From Niebla homalea (lineage: Eukaryota > Ascomycota > Lecanoromycetes > Lecanorales > Ramalinaceae), in the NCBI GenBank assembly GCA_019925105.1, contig JAHGAU010000011.1:124001-188000 (forward strand): 64,000 bases of DNA. Reading direction: 5' to 3'. Below the pieces are notes generated by a model. That model saw only the letters and a program-made list of their open reading frames with translations. It ran no database searches and was not told where the DNA came from. Position numbers and translations under genes: made by a program. How positions within the stretch are numbered: the first letter of the stretch is position 1; the number at the start of each line of letters is the position of its first letter. Below are positions 38,388 through 51,647 of the stretch, piece after piece.

Positions 38388-41300
38388 AAAAACTTTTAAA
38401 ATAATAACGGAATTATTAATAAAATAAATTATTACGGTACGTAAATTATAAAGTAAAAATATTTTTTTAGTATAACGTTATTAAAAGCGAAGGAAAGCTT
38501 AAAGAAATTTAAAACTTAAATTAATAAAAGAAAATATAAATTAATTAAAGTTTTAAGGTAATCGTTTATTATTATAGTAAATAAGATATACTTATTACGT
38601 TTTATAAAAACTAAAATAAAAACTAGGTTAAAAAATATAAAAAAGGAAAATATAATTCTTTATTTAAGGTTTTAGATCGTTAATTATAGGCTTCCTCCGG
38701 TAATAAAAAGACTTAATTGCATAAAATACGTAAAAAGGTATTTTATTATTATATTAAGCGTAACGTTAATAAAAATATATAATAATATTTTAAATAAAAG
38801 GATTATTAAAAAAAAATTTTTTAAAATAATTTAATTATAAAATAAAACGGCAGATATTTATTAATATTTTAAATATTAAAATTATAAATATATTATTATA
38901 AAATATATAATTTACGTTAAAAATTATAATATTTATAAATATATAAAGTTAATAATTAAAAGGCTGATAAAGAACGCGTTTAAATATATTACGTATAGTA
39001 AGGAAAGATATTTAATATGGGATTCTGAATATATAATAAGAGTTAAGGAGACCAAATATAAAAAAACCTGAATAACCGTAAAAATCTAACGGTATAATAC
39101 GTACGGAATTAATTTAACGGATTAATTAAAGATAACCTTAAAACGTAAACTAAATTAATTAAATAATAAAAGGTAAATAACGGTAATAAATAAAATAAAA
39201 AAAAGAAGCTTTTTATAATTTTAACCTTAAAAACCGGCCGTTTTACGTTTTTAATAATAACCGGGAAAATATTAAGTTAAAAAACGCTTAACTTTAATAG
39301 GAAGTCCGTAACTTAAACGGGTATAAATAAGGGAGCCTTTATAAAGGTTAATATATAATATATTAATATTTTTAAAAATAATATAATATAACGTCCGTAA
39401 TAAAAGAATTAAAGTAATAATATTAATGTTTAAATTTAAAGAAATTAAAAATATTAATATTATAATAATATAAAAATTATTATATAGCTTATATATATAT
39501 TTATTTATTAATTTAAAAAAGGGGTTTTATTTAGCCTTTAAAGGGGATAAGATAATTAAAATAGATTTCTTTATAAATAAACGGCTTAACGTAAACAATT
39601 AAAAGATTACTTATTACAGTAAAAACCTTTATATACTCTATATTATAAAAGAAAAGGATTTAAAGGGCGATTTTAATATTTATAACGTATATAACCTACC
39701 ATTAATTAATAAAGAAGGACCGTTTATAATACCGTTATTTAAAAAGGTTTTAATTATTTTAAATGAATATATATTACTTAAAGACTTTAACTTATATTAT
39801 TATATATAAAATAAGGAAAAGCGTATAATAAGTTACGTTAAATTAGACAACTTATTAATAGTTACCGCTTAAGTTAACTTCTTATTATTAATATTATAAA
39901 GGATTATTATATAAAAGAGTTATAAGTTTAAAATAATAATTAATTTAACCTTTAATATAAAAGGGGTAAATAACGCGGTTATAATATATAAGCTATAAAA
40001 GGACTTAAAATATAATTTAGACTATATATTAACATAAATAACCTTAGATTAAACCGTTAATACGACCTTATTATTATTAATAAAGAGGATATAGAAAACG
40101 GTTAAGGTAATAAAGGTTTATATAAAACCGGAAAAGACGGTAATATAATTCGCGGACCTCCCTTAATTAAATAATAAAGACCAGATCAATTTTTTTATAA
40201 AATAAATAATAAAAATATTAAATAAAGTAATCAATAAAACAATCTTAATAACGAAGTTTTCTTAAAGAATTAAAACCTATTAAAATAAAAGGTATATAAT
40301 TACGATTATAAAGGTAAAAAAACTAATAAAGTAAACTTTTAAATCTAAAAATTAAAAGTATTTAATTAATTAAAAGCTATTTAAGAAAAAAAAAGAAAAT
40401 TATTAAGAAAATTAAATAAATATATTTTTAATTTATAATATATAACTTAACGGTTTTACCTTATAATATTTAGAAGTTAATAGTATATAATAAGGAATAA
40501 AATAGGAAATTAAAGTTTATCCTTTAATTCCTGCCTTTTAAGAAACCCGATAATATATTAATTAATACCTTTAATAATAAGATTAAAGTCCTTAAAGGGG
40601 CATTTTTCCTTTATCCGTTAAAGGTTAACTTAAACGATATTAACGGTATTATATATTCCGACCCCGTATTAATAAATAAGGTAATAATATAAAATATAAT
40701 AATTAAAACGATTAATAAATTAAAGAAGGATAAAGCCTTAAAATTAAATAAAATCCTTAATAGATTCCTATTAATAGTAATATTATTATTTAAAAGGGTT
40801 TTTACTTATTTTTTTAAAATATATTTTAACGTTAATTATTATTTATATAAGTTTAAAAAAATAAAAATAATTATCTTTAAAAAACTTATTAAGCCGGATT
40901 ACTTTAAGGTAAAGTTTTACCGACTTATTATATTCTTTTATACGTTTAAAAAGGCCTTAAAAACGGTAATAATAAAGATCCTTAGTAATTATATAAAAAA
41001 TTACGGACTTCTCCTTAATTAATAAATAAAAGTAAAAAGAAATCGGTTAATAAAAATAGCCCTTAAAGGATTAATTAATAACGTATATATAATATAAGGT
41101 TATAAGAAAAGGTATATTATAAATCTTCTTTCTTTTAATATTATAAGTATTTTCGATAAAGTAAATTATTAAAAATTATTATATAAACTTAAGGAAAAAA
41201 AAGATATTACTTTTCTTAATTAAGTAAATAAAGAGTTTCTTAAGCAATTAAGCTATATCGATTAACCTAAAATAAAAGATAAGTTTAATAAAGCCCGTTA

Positions 41301-43256
41301 TAACGGGGATTCCTTAAAGTTTATTTATTTCTTTTATATTATTTTTATTTTTTAACAGTTTATTAATTAAAGAGTTTATTAAGTTAAAATAAAAGGTTTA
41401 AGTTAAAGGCTTTATTAATAATATTTACCTTTTAGCTTATAGTACCTTTATACGTATAAATTATTTAGAATTAAAATAAGCCTATAAAGTTTATTTTTAA
41501 TAAATAAAAACTTATAAGGCTTAATTTACGTTATATAAATATAAATTTATTTATATAATTAAAAGCTTAAAATTATATAATATAATAATTATAATAAACT
41601 TAAGTAAAATTACGGTAAAGTTAAATATCAATATTAAAGTCTTTAATTTTTAAGTAAATAAAAAGCTTAATTAAAAGGATTATATAAAAAAATTTAAAAA
41701 AAGATAATTTTATAGGAAAAAAACCTTATTTAACTTACTATATCGATATAGGGAACTACGTTATAAAAGGCCCGGATTATTTATTAAGCCGTAATAAAAT
41801 TATTTATAATATATATTATAATTATTTAATATATACTTAAAAATATTCCGGGATATAAGAAAAAACTTATTTAAATATTATAAAAAGTCTAAAACCGGTA
41901 TTTAAGAGTAATTAACGGTACTTATAAAGTAACTTTTATCCCGATATTAAAGTTTAAGGTCTTTGTATCGTTAATTAAGGTTTTATTAAATTAAATAATC
42001 GCTTAAATAAAATTAAAGAAATATATATATTTAATTACGATAATAAAAAACGGGTAAATCCGTTAAAATCTTAATAAACCTTAAGTAAAAAAAAATAAAT
42101 TAAAGATACTTATCCTTATTCTTATTAAGATAAAATAAGAATAAATTAAAAGGGAAATTAACCTTATTAATATCCCGGAGGTTAATTTAAATGTATATAA
42201 TTTTCATTAAACGTAAAAGAAACCGAAATTAAAAGGATTTAAAAAGCAAAAACTATAATAATTACTTTATAAGTCATAATAAAATAAATTAAACGTTAAC
42301 GGAAATATAAAAACTTTATACTTTAAAGTTATTATTATTTAACTTTTAATAATAAAAAGATTATTAATAAATATCTTTATTATTATAATATTATAAGGAA
42401 AAATAATAATATATTAATAATTTAACTCCGGAAGGATAAGAATAGTTTAATCTACTTCCTATTTATTATATATACCGGAAATCGGATAAACGTTAAATAT
42501 AAATATAAAGAAAAAAAAATAAAACGCTATATACGTTTTTATCTTTTATTTTTTATTTATAGAAATTAAGTTTAAATTTATCGTAAAAATTAATACTTAT
42601 AATTACCGTTAAATATTATTTATAAACTAAGGTATTTAAGTAGCCGTTAAATTTATAATATTTATCGGATTATTATTATAGTTTAACCTTATTATAAAGA
42701 TAAATAAAATTATTAAAAACCTTACGGAAAGAACTTATTATTAATTAAGGAAGAAAAAAAGAAGCGGAAATTAATTATATTAATTATATAAACCGGAAAG
42801 TATTTTTTATAATTATAAAAATATAATAATAAACGCTTATTAAAAGTTTTTAAAAAAGTTAACGGCAATAATAATATAAGAAAAATATATATTAAACATA
42901 TAAGTATTAATAAGGATATTTAAAAACGTTATATAAAGTTAAAATAATATAAATATGTAAAGGAGCGGAAAAACAATAAGCTTAAGGGTAACCCCTATAA
43001 GGATATAATTATAATATTATAGATTTTCTTAAAGGAATTAAAATATAAAAAATATATAAATAAATTTTTACTTTTTAAACGGCCGTTAATATCCTTTATC
43101 TTAAGGGATAAAGGGTAAAGGCCTAATAAACGCTGGTTTTTACTTTAACGTTATAAGTATCAGGTTTTTATGGTTATTAATAAGGTTAAAAGGCCGCGTA
43201 TTAAGGAACGCCGGAATTAGCTTAGCTAGATCCGTAATATAAATCAATTAATCAAT
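38388..43256 (+). mobile_element. LINE-D: 5'-truncated Tad1-like LINE
   Basis: It begins within ORF1 (equivalent to LINE-C 30135) and runs to the tail (GCCGGAATTAGCTTAGCTAG, AATCAATTAATCAAT). It includes the RT region (about 41330-41450), with a mutated catalytic site. Truncation at the 5' end is normal for LINE integration. No clear target duplication is seen and the missing LTR piece of Copia-3 does not reappear to the right, so the insertion involved a deletion or later loss. Confidence 0.9.
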
Positions 43257-43440
43257 GAATAATTACCCTTTAATATTCTTATATATAATTTAAATATTTA
43301 AGGCCGGCGTATTATAATTATATATTTAATTATTTATATTTCATATTATTAAGCTTACTTATTATAATTAATCCGTTAATTATTTACGGTCGTAAAATCG
43401 GAGGTTTATACCTTTATAAATAACTTTTTTCTTATTTATT

Positions 43441-44940
43441 ATTGATTAATTGATTGATTTATATTACGGGTTTAGTTAAGCTAATTCCGGCGTTCCTTAA
43501 TACGCGGTTTTTTAACCTTATTAATAACTATAAAAACTTAATACTTATAACGTTAAGGTAAAAACCGGTATTTATTAGGTTTTTACCCTTTATCCCTTAA
43601 GGTAAGGGATATTAACGGCCGTTTAAAGAATAATAATTTATTTATATACTTTTTATATTTTAATTCCCTTAAAAAAATCCATAATATTACGATTATATCC
43701 TTATAAGGGCTACTTTTAAACTTATTATTCTTCCGTTCCTTTACATATTTATATTACTTTAATTTTACGTAATACCTTTAAATAACCTTATTAATACTTA
43801 TATATTTAATATATATTTTTCTAATATTATTATTGCCGTTAACTTTTTTAAAGACTTTTATTAAGTATTTATTATTATATTTTTACGGCTATAAAAGATA
43901 TTTTCTGGTTTATATAATTAATTTAATCGGTTTCCTTTTCTCTTTTTCTTTTTTAATTAATAACGGGCTTTTTCCGTAATGTTTTTAATAATTTTATTTA
44001 TCTTTATAACGAAATTAAACTATAATAATAATCCGGTAAATACTATAAATTTAACGGTTACCCGGATATTTTACTTTATAAATAATATTTAACGGTAATT
44101 ATAAGTATTAACTTTTATTATATATTTTAACTTAATTTCCGTAAACTAAAAATAAGAAATAAAAATATATATAGCGTTTTACTTTCTTTATTTATATTTA
44201 CATCCAGTATTTATCCGATTTCCGATATATATAGTAAATAAAAAATAAATTAAATTATATTTACCCGTCCGGAATTAAATCGTTAATATGAATTTATTTT
44301 TTTTATAATATTATAATAACGGAAATATTTATTAATAATTTTATCGTTAAAAATTAAGTAATAATAACCTTAAAATATAAAATCTTTATATTTTTATTAA
44401 TATTTAATTTATTTTATTATAGCTTATAAAGCGATGATTCTAATTTTTATTCTTTAAATCCTTTTAATCTCGGTTTCTTTTATATTTAATAAAAATTTAT
44501 ATATACTTAAATTAACTTCTAGGATATTAATGAAATTAATTTTTTTTAAACTTATTCCTACTTTATCTTAATAGGAGGGGGGATAAATATTTTTAATTTA
44601 TTTTCTTTAACTCAAGGCTTATTAAGATTCTGGCGGATCCGCCCGTTTCCTATTATCGTAATTAGATATATATATCTCTTTAACTTTACTTAAGCGACTA
44701 TTTAATCTAACGAAACCTTAATTAATAATATAAAGACCTTAAACTTTAATACCGGGATAAAGGTTGCTTTATAAGTACCGCTAATTACTCTTAAATACCG
44801 GTTCTGGAATTTTTATAATATCTAGATAGGCTCTTTCTTATGTCCCGGAGTACCCTTAGGTATATATTAAATAACCGCAGCGTATATCATAATTAACTTT
44901 ATTACGGCCTAATAGATAATCCGGGCCTTTTATAACGTAA
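43441..44940 (-). mobile_element. LINE-E: 5'-truncated Tad1-like LINE, reversed
   Basis: The plus strand begins with ATTGATTAATTGATTG, the reversed tail, and continues through the ORF2 C-terminal region. It is colinear in reverse with the last 1.5 kb of LINE-B. It stops at about 44940 in the sequence preceding CCCGGATTATTTATTA. Preceding DNA (43257-43440) is unassigned AT-rich sequence. The 5' end abuts the first unit of the 740-bp duplication. Confidence 0.87.
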
Positions 44941-46422
44941 TTAACAGCCCGATTTAATAAATCGATATACTACTTATTAAGCTTTATTATAGTTTCTACC
45001 CCTTTATATAACTACCGGATTATAATTTAGCTATACGCCTTATAATTTTCACTAATAACCGTCGTTTAGTTTTAGCCTTAACTTAATATCTATTTATATA
45101 TAAAAGAGTCTAACTTTTACGGCTTAAGGTTTTACGCCGTTAATAAAGGTAACTTTATTAACGCTTAGATTAACTATTATTTACTTTTTAAGCGTATTAT
45201 AATTAAATAGGATTAAGCGTTTTTACGCCGTTTTAATTTATTCTTTATTCCGCTTTAAGCCTTATTCAAATAATTACTCTTATTTATATATATTAATACG
45301 CGTATATTATCTTTTTAGGTTAATTAAACGGTCTTAATAATGGCCGCTATTAATTATTACGTTTTATAAAGTTTATTTACTTCGCGTTATCTATTAAGGT
45401 CTCCCTTAAAACCTTTATATATTAAAATAGCTTAAAGTTTAAACTTATCGCTTATAAACCGTTTGTATTTCATAAGGACTATTATACTATTATTCTTATT
45501 GATAATAATATTATAGCGTTTCCACCTTATTAACCAAAGTATATCCGGGGTCCCTATATTTATCCCGTCGAAGAACATAAGTTCCGGGCCATACCCGGGG
45601 TCCCTATATTAACGGGTGGAAAAGCATAAGTTCCATCTATACCCCAAAGGTGCCCTATCTGGTAACTAGCAGTCTTTACGTTAACAGCCCGATTCGGTAG
45701 ATCGACATCCTGCTTATCAGGTTTTATTACAGTTTCCACCCTTTTACATAATTACCGGATCACGATTCGGCTATACGTTTTACGATTTTTTTTAATAGCC
45801 GTTACTTAATTTTAGCTTTAACCTGGTATCTATTAATATATAAAAGGGTTTAACTTCTGCGGCTTAAGGTTTTACGTTATTAATAAAAGTAATTTTATTA
45901 ATGTTTATATTAATTATTATTTATTCCTTAAGTATACCGTAATTAAATAGGATTAAGCGTTTTTACGCCGCTTTAACTTACTTTTTACTCCGCCTTAAGT
46001 TTTATTTAAATAATTACTTTTATTTATATATACTAATACGTATATATTATCCTTTCGGGTTAATTAAACGGTCTTAATAATAATTGTTATTAATTATTAT
46101 ATTTTATAAGGTTTATTTACTTTATATTATTTATTAAGGTCTCCTTTAAATCCTTTATATATTAAAGTAACTTAAAGTTTAAGCTTATTACTTATAAGCT
46201 ATTTATATTTTATAAAGATTATTATATTATTGTTTTTCTTAATAATAATATTATAACGGTTTTACCCTATTAATTAAAGTATATCCGGGGTCCTTATATT
46301 TATCCTATTAAAGAGTATAAGTTCCGGGTTATACCCGGGGTCTTTATATTAACGGGTAGAAAAGTATAAGTTCCGTTTATACCTTAAAGGTACCCTATTT
46401 AATAATTAATAATTTTTACGTT
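44941..46422. repeat. Direct tandem duplication of a 740-bp unit
   Basis: Unit 1 is 44941-45680 and unit 2 is 45681-about 46422; both begin TTAACAGCCCGATT and end near TTTTTACGTT or CTTTACG. The units are colinear. Within each, two copies of a roughly 50-bp motif (CCGGGGTCCCTATATT..., AACATAAGTTCC) occur near the right end. On the minus strand a codon-like frame with TAA/TAG stops crosses most of a unit but is not recognised. The right end of unit 1 and left end of unit 2 (about 45530-45800) are much less mutated than the outer ends. Confidence 0.88.
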
Positions 46423-46644
46423 TCCGCTAAATAAGGCTAACTTCGGTTTATAGCGATAACGTATAATAACCTTTTAATCGGATAATTTCTATAAGCGATT
46501 TCCTTTATATTTAACTGGATATTACTTAATTAACTTAAATATTAAGCTTAATCCGCTATTCCTTCCTATTAAAGGATACCCGTATTAAAGCCACTTTAAA
46601 GCGGACCGGTATTAACGATACGCCTTTAATATCTCTTTTAGCTT

Positions 46645-46950
46645 AAAGGGTATCCGTATCAATATCCTAAAGCTTATACTTAATGAATATAAAGGAGGAC
46701 TTCAATTTTCATAGGGTTAAATATTAATATTAACGATATAACCCTAACTTTTATAATTAAGGGGGTGCCCGTATTAATGTTTTAAAGCTTATACCTAATA
46801 AATATAAAGGAGAACTTAAACCTTTATAAGGTTGGATATTAATATTAACAATATAGCTTTAGCTCTTTTTTATCCTATCCCACACTTAAGGGCGCGTCGG
46901 ACATATTTATACTTAATTATTACTTAATGAATATAAAAAGGGACTTAAAG
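46645..46950. repeat. 115-bp degenerate tandem repeats
   Basis: The words CCGTATYAAT (46654 and 46769) and TAATRAATATAAAGGA (46681 and 46796) recur at a 115-bp spacing. A third, more diverged unit (46925) follows after 129 bp. A related partial unit may precede at about 46565. No gene is apparent. Confidence 0.75.
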
Positions 46951-47160
46951 CCTTGATATCGCCGGTCGAAACGCGTTAAAAAACGCGTTTTTTAATAATA
47001 CCGTTTAAACAAATAGGTCGTTATTCCTAGAAAATGCGTTAGCGATAGGTCTATATATACCTAGGCCCCTTAAACAATAGTCATTGTCTTGTTTAACGCG
47101 TTAGTCAGATGAGGCCGTTAATAGGTACAGAGCTCTTATTTATTGTATAATTTCTAAATA
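46951..47160. other. Poorly mutated patch with three ACGCGT sites
   Basis: CpG-containing words survive here: CGCCGGTCGAAACGCG, GCGTTAGCGATAGG. ACGCGT occurs at 46971, 46983 and 47096; the first two form an inverted pair around TTAAAAAA. It may be a short unique or low-copy remnant. No reading frame is convincing. Confidence 0.5.
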
Positions 47161-50003
47161 AGTTATTTTTTATAAGTAAAACCCAAAATTATTTTTATAT
47201 TATTAATATATTAACCTTGTTATTTTCCTTAAGATATTTACGGTTTTATTACTATAATCTTTCGTTTCCGGCCAGGTATAATTATCTAAGTTTATATTAT
47301 TTCGGAATATTATAAAAGTAAAAAATTAATATTAATTTTAAACTTATGCGATTTTTATATATTAACCTTTATATTATATAAATTCTTATAATAAAACCGA
47401 GCCTTCTTAAATATTTTCTTTATTAAAAATAAATCTTAAATTATTATTTAAATTTTAGATTAAAAAAAGGAAAAGGATTTTTGTCTTTTTAAATTTATTA
47501 AATACTTACGAGATATTATATTAATAAGCGTATAATTAAAGCTAAATTATTTAAAAAAAACAAAAAATAAGATTAAAGGAAAAATAAGATTAAAGAAAAG
47601 ATAAGGATAAAAATTTAAAAAAGAAAGGTTAAGAATATAAATTAAGTAATAACTTTAAGAAATAAAAAAGGTAAAAAGGAGCATAAGCGGAGTATCTAAG
47701 GAAACCTAAAGGACCTAAAGAATCCGGGGGAGTAAATAAGGAGGCTAATAAGGTACCCCGAAATATTAACTGAAAAATCGGAGGGGGTAAAATCTTAAAA
47801 TAATAAAGTACAATATACGCAATATTACAATAACGACTATATTTTATGACGAGTATTTAAATACGGGTAAATATTAGACGGATATGTAATACTTAAACTA
47901 ATATTAATACTATTATTTAATAATATATAATCGGTTAATTATTTGGAGTAAGTAAATAGATAAATAGATTTACAGGCGCTTATAAGCTTAATTACTATTT
48001 ATATATTTGGTCAAAATTTTTCTAAGGATAAAAAAGATAAATAAACGAAAAGAAAAATTTAAATAAAATAAATAAAGTATTTTATATAATAATATATTTA
48101 AAGATAATATACTTAAAGATACCCAGAAGAAATAAAATTTTAAAAATAATTAAATAATAAGTAAGTTACTATATAAGTTGGCCCTTATTAATAAATCTTG
48201 GAGGGCCTTTTAACTGTTTATTACTTTATAGTAATCTTACTTTTACTATAGTTATTACTTTATTAATAATTATAAAGGCTATAAGCTTATTAATAATTAA
48301 GGGTAAATTAAGTAAGTTATATACGTACTTTAATTCCTAATAATTAATTTATTAATAATAATATTATATAGGAAAGTTATTACTTATTTCCTTAATATTT
48401 AAGTCTTCTTCCTTAATTATCATCTTTACCGGTAAAGGTATATTGCTTATTATAATATAGATTTTATATAAAGTTAATAATTACTCCTCGTTATTATATC
48501 CTTAAATTAATTTAAGGTAGTTTTTTTTAAAATATTCTTAAATCTCCCCCAATTACCTTAATACTTCTTTAATATTTACCCTTAAATAAAGGTTATAAAT
48601 TAAAGGTTATAAATTATTACCTTTAAATTTTTATAATATAATTATATACTTTAAGATTACCTTAAAAGCTTTACTATAAGTACGGGGATATGTAAAAAGC
48701 TTATATACGTTATCTGGATTTAATTTAACGTAATATAGATAATATGATAGGTTAATTATGGTCTTGGTCGTAATTATATTATAATTGGATTCAAAGTATC
48801 TAAACGCTTAATAATAGGTAGCTCCGGCGGTAGGTACGTATATATTTATATTCTTATACTTTTATAAATAAAAATTAATAAGGTTTATACTTAAAAGCTT
48901 ATAAAAATCACGACATCAAATTAAGGGTTAATAAATGCTTATTCATTTAATAATTAAGCTTTTAATTTATAGCTATAAAATAAGGTATCTTTTTATATAT
49001 TTAATTCTTTCGCTTAGATAATCAAATATAAAAACGGATATAGTCTTAATTAACTTTATATAATCCCTTATATCGGGCCTTTCCTTTATAACTTGTACTT
49101 AAGTTAAAGATTACCCTCCTATAATACTTTCTTAAAGTTTATTTTTAAACCCTTACTATAATAATTAATTCCTATAACTTATTATATTAAAATCCCTTAT
49201 ATAAAACCAATATTATAACTCCAATAAATAAGTAGTTATATATTTTTTTTAAGGTATAAACTTTATTTATCGGTTATATAATCCGTTAAAATATAGAGAA
49301 AATAAGATTAAGCTATTAAAATCATAGGTAAATTAATAATAAGTTTCTTTTTTAAATAAAATAAGAATAAAGTTTTAAGGATAGGATCTTCTTAGAGTTT
49401 CTTAAGTTTTAATATAAGTTTAATTAATATAAAGAAACAGTTAGTATTAATAAATAATTCATATAAGAATATATTATCGATATAAATTAATTTATTTTAT
49501 AGCGTAATAATAAAATCTTTTACCTTAAAAATAGTACGGTACTTAAAATACTTATAATTTTAAAGTATACATTAAGAAAACTATTTTTATTAAAACGGTT
49601 AAATATTTAAAACGAAATACGTATAAGTTAATATAAGTAAAGTCGTAAAAACCCAAGATTTAAATATTAAAATAAATTAAATCTTAAGATTATAAAAGCT
49701 AAATATTAAAAAGAAAAAAAAAAATATTCTTATAGGTTAATAATAGCAAGTTTTCAATATTATTAAAGTTTCTTTTTAACGGGGATAAAAACGTTAATAT
49801 ATTTATAGTTACGGTAATATAATTCTTTTATTATTTTTTAAAATAAATCTAAAAAATAAAAATGATTAAATATAATTATATATTAAAGAACGTTAATTAC
49901 GTAAGTTAAAAATAATCTATAGAGTTCAGCTGGTAATTTATAATTCTTATTATTTTACGTAATTATTTTCGTTTTATTAAACGTATCCGTTTAATCGGTT
50001 TTC
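47161..50003. other. Unassigned RIP-mutated region
   Basis: No terminal repeats or known domain found. The left part (47160-48200) is AT-rich, with purine-rich stretches at 47560-47720. The right part contains the minus-strand frame described at 48370-49560. It probably belongs to one or more old elements not otherwise present in the window. Confidence 0.5.
48370..49560 (-). pseudogene. Unidentified RIP-crippled reading frame, about 400 codons
   Basis: One minus-strand frame reads through about 1.2 kb with stops almost only of the TAA/TAG kind, which RIP creates from CAA, CAG and TGG. Reading stops as Q or W gives a consistent basic, tyrosine-rich protein. Landmarks are KVKDFIITL near 49530, ARYKGLYKV near 49070 and RTYRRSYLLL near 48830. 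I do not recognise a family. A transposase or gag of an unlisted element fits the context. Ends are not fixed. Confidence 0.45.
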
Positions 50004-51647
50004 TAATTAAGAGCCCGAAGCTATATAATATAATATTATAGTAAACTTATATAAAATTACGGTAAAACCGGAAGTTAATATTAAAGTTCTCGGTTTCTAA
50101 ATTAACGGGTTTTAAATTAAGGGAAAATTAACTTAAAAAAATTATATCAAAAAAATTTAAAAAAAGATAGTCTTATAGGAAAGGGGTTTTACTTACCTTA
50201 TAACTTTAACGTAAAAAACTACCCTATAGAAGGTTAAAATTATTTACTAAATAGTAATAAAGCCGGCTATAATATACGCGGCAATTAATATACGCTTAAA
50301 GGGATTTTTAAATATAAAATAGAACCTATTTAGTAATTATAAAAGGTTTAGAATTAATGCTTAAAAGTAATTAATGACGTCCTGGTATTGGAATTTAAGG
50401 TCTTTATATTATTAATTAAATTAACCCTCGATTAAAAAAATTTACTTAAGGGAGACTTAAAAGGTATACGTACCCGGCTATACTAGTAAAGAACGAATAA
50501 ATCCGTATAAACCTTATAAAATCTTAAGTAAAAAAAAATAAAAGAAAAATATTCATCCCTTTTATTAAAGCAAAATTAAAATAAACTAAAAAAAAGGTTA
50601 GCTTTATTAATATTTAAGAGGTTAATATAACTACGTATAAGTTATTACTTAATATAAAGGAAGCGGAAATTAAAAAGATTATAAAAATAAAAGTAACGGC
50701 GATTATTAATCCGTAACGCAATAAATAAAGCGTTAACATAAATATAAGGGATTAATCTTGTAAAAACGGTAATACCCAGCTTTAAATAACAAAAAGATTA
50801 TTAATAAGTACTTCCGACGTTACGAGATTATAAGGAAGAGCGATAATATATAATTTAACTCCGGATAAATATGAATAGCCTAGTTTATTTTCTTTTTATT
50901 ATACACGCTGGTAACCGAATAAATATTAGCTATAAATAAAAAAAAAATATAGCTTGGAATCATAATAAAGGCCGGGATAAATAATTATTATAAAATGCTT
51001 TTTACGAAACGGGGTATCCGGGCGGTTATAAGGTTTATAATATTTATAGGCTTACTACTTTAATTTAGCTTTATCGGTAAAATAAACAAGGTTACCAAAA
51101 ACCTTATAAAGAAAACCCGTTATTAGCCAGGAAGGAAAAAGAAAGGTAAATACCGGCTACGGTAATTATGTAAATTAAAAAGTATCTTTTATAGTTAAAA
51201 AATACAATAATAAACGCTTATTAAAGATCCTTAAAAAAGATAACCGCGATAATAAAATAAAAAAGGAATTATAATAAAGATAATAATAATATACGTACCG
51301 GTAAAAGTATTTAAAATCGTTATTTAAAAGGTTAATATAAGTCGGACGCATAAAAAGATGGAAAAGCAGTAAATTTAAAGGTAACCCTTAAAAAAAACTT
51401 AATCGTAATATTATAGGTTTTCTTTAAAAAAAATTATAAATAAATGATTACTCTTTAAACGGCCGGGGACGCTCTTTATCCTTTAAGATAAAAGCAGAAA
51501 TTAAATGGATACCGGTTTTAATCTTAACGTTATAAATATCAGGGTTTTACGGTTATTAATAAGGCTTAAAGGCCGACTATTAAGGAACGCCGGAATTAAC
51601 TTAGCTAGATCCGTAATATAAATCAATCAATCAATTAATCAATCAAT
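50004..51647 (+). mobile_element. LINE-F: 5'-truncated LINE of a diverged subfamily
   Basis: It matches the last 1.65 kb of LINE-B (from about 17456) but with many differences beyond RIP transitions, including small indels. It ends in the same tail (GAACGCCGGAATTAACTTAG, CCGTAATATAAATC, AATC repeats). On its right it abuts LINE-H directly, so it was inserted into that element or joined to it. No target duplication is evident. Confidence 0.85.
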
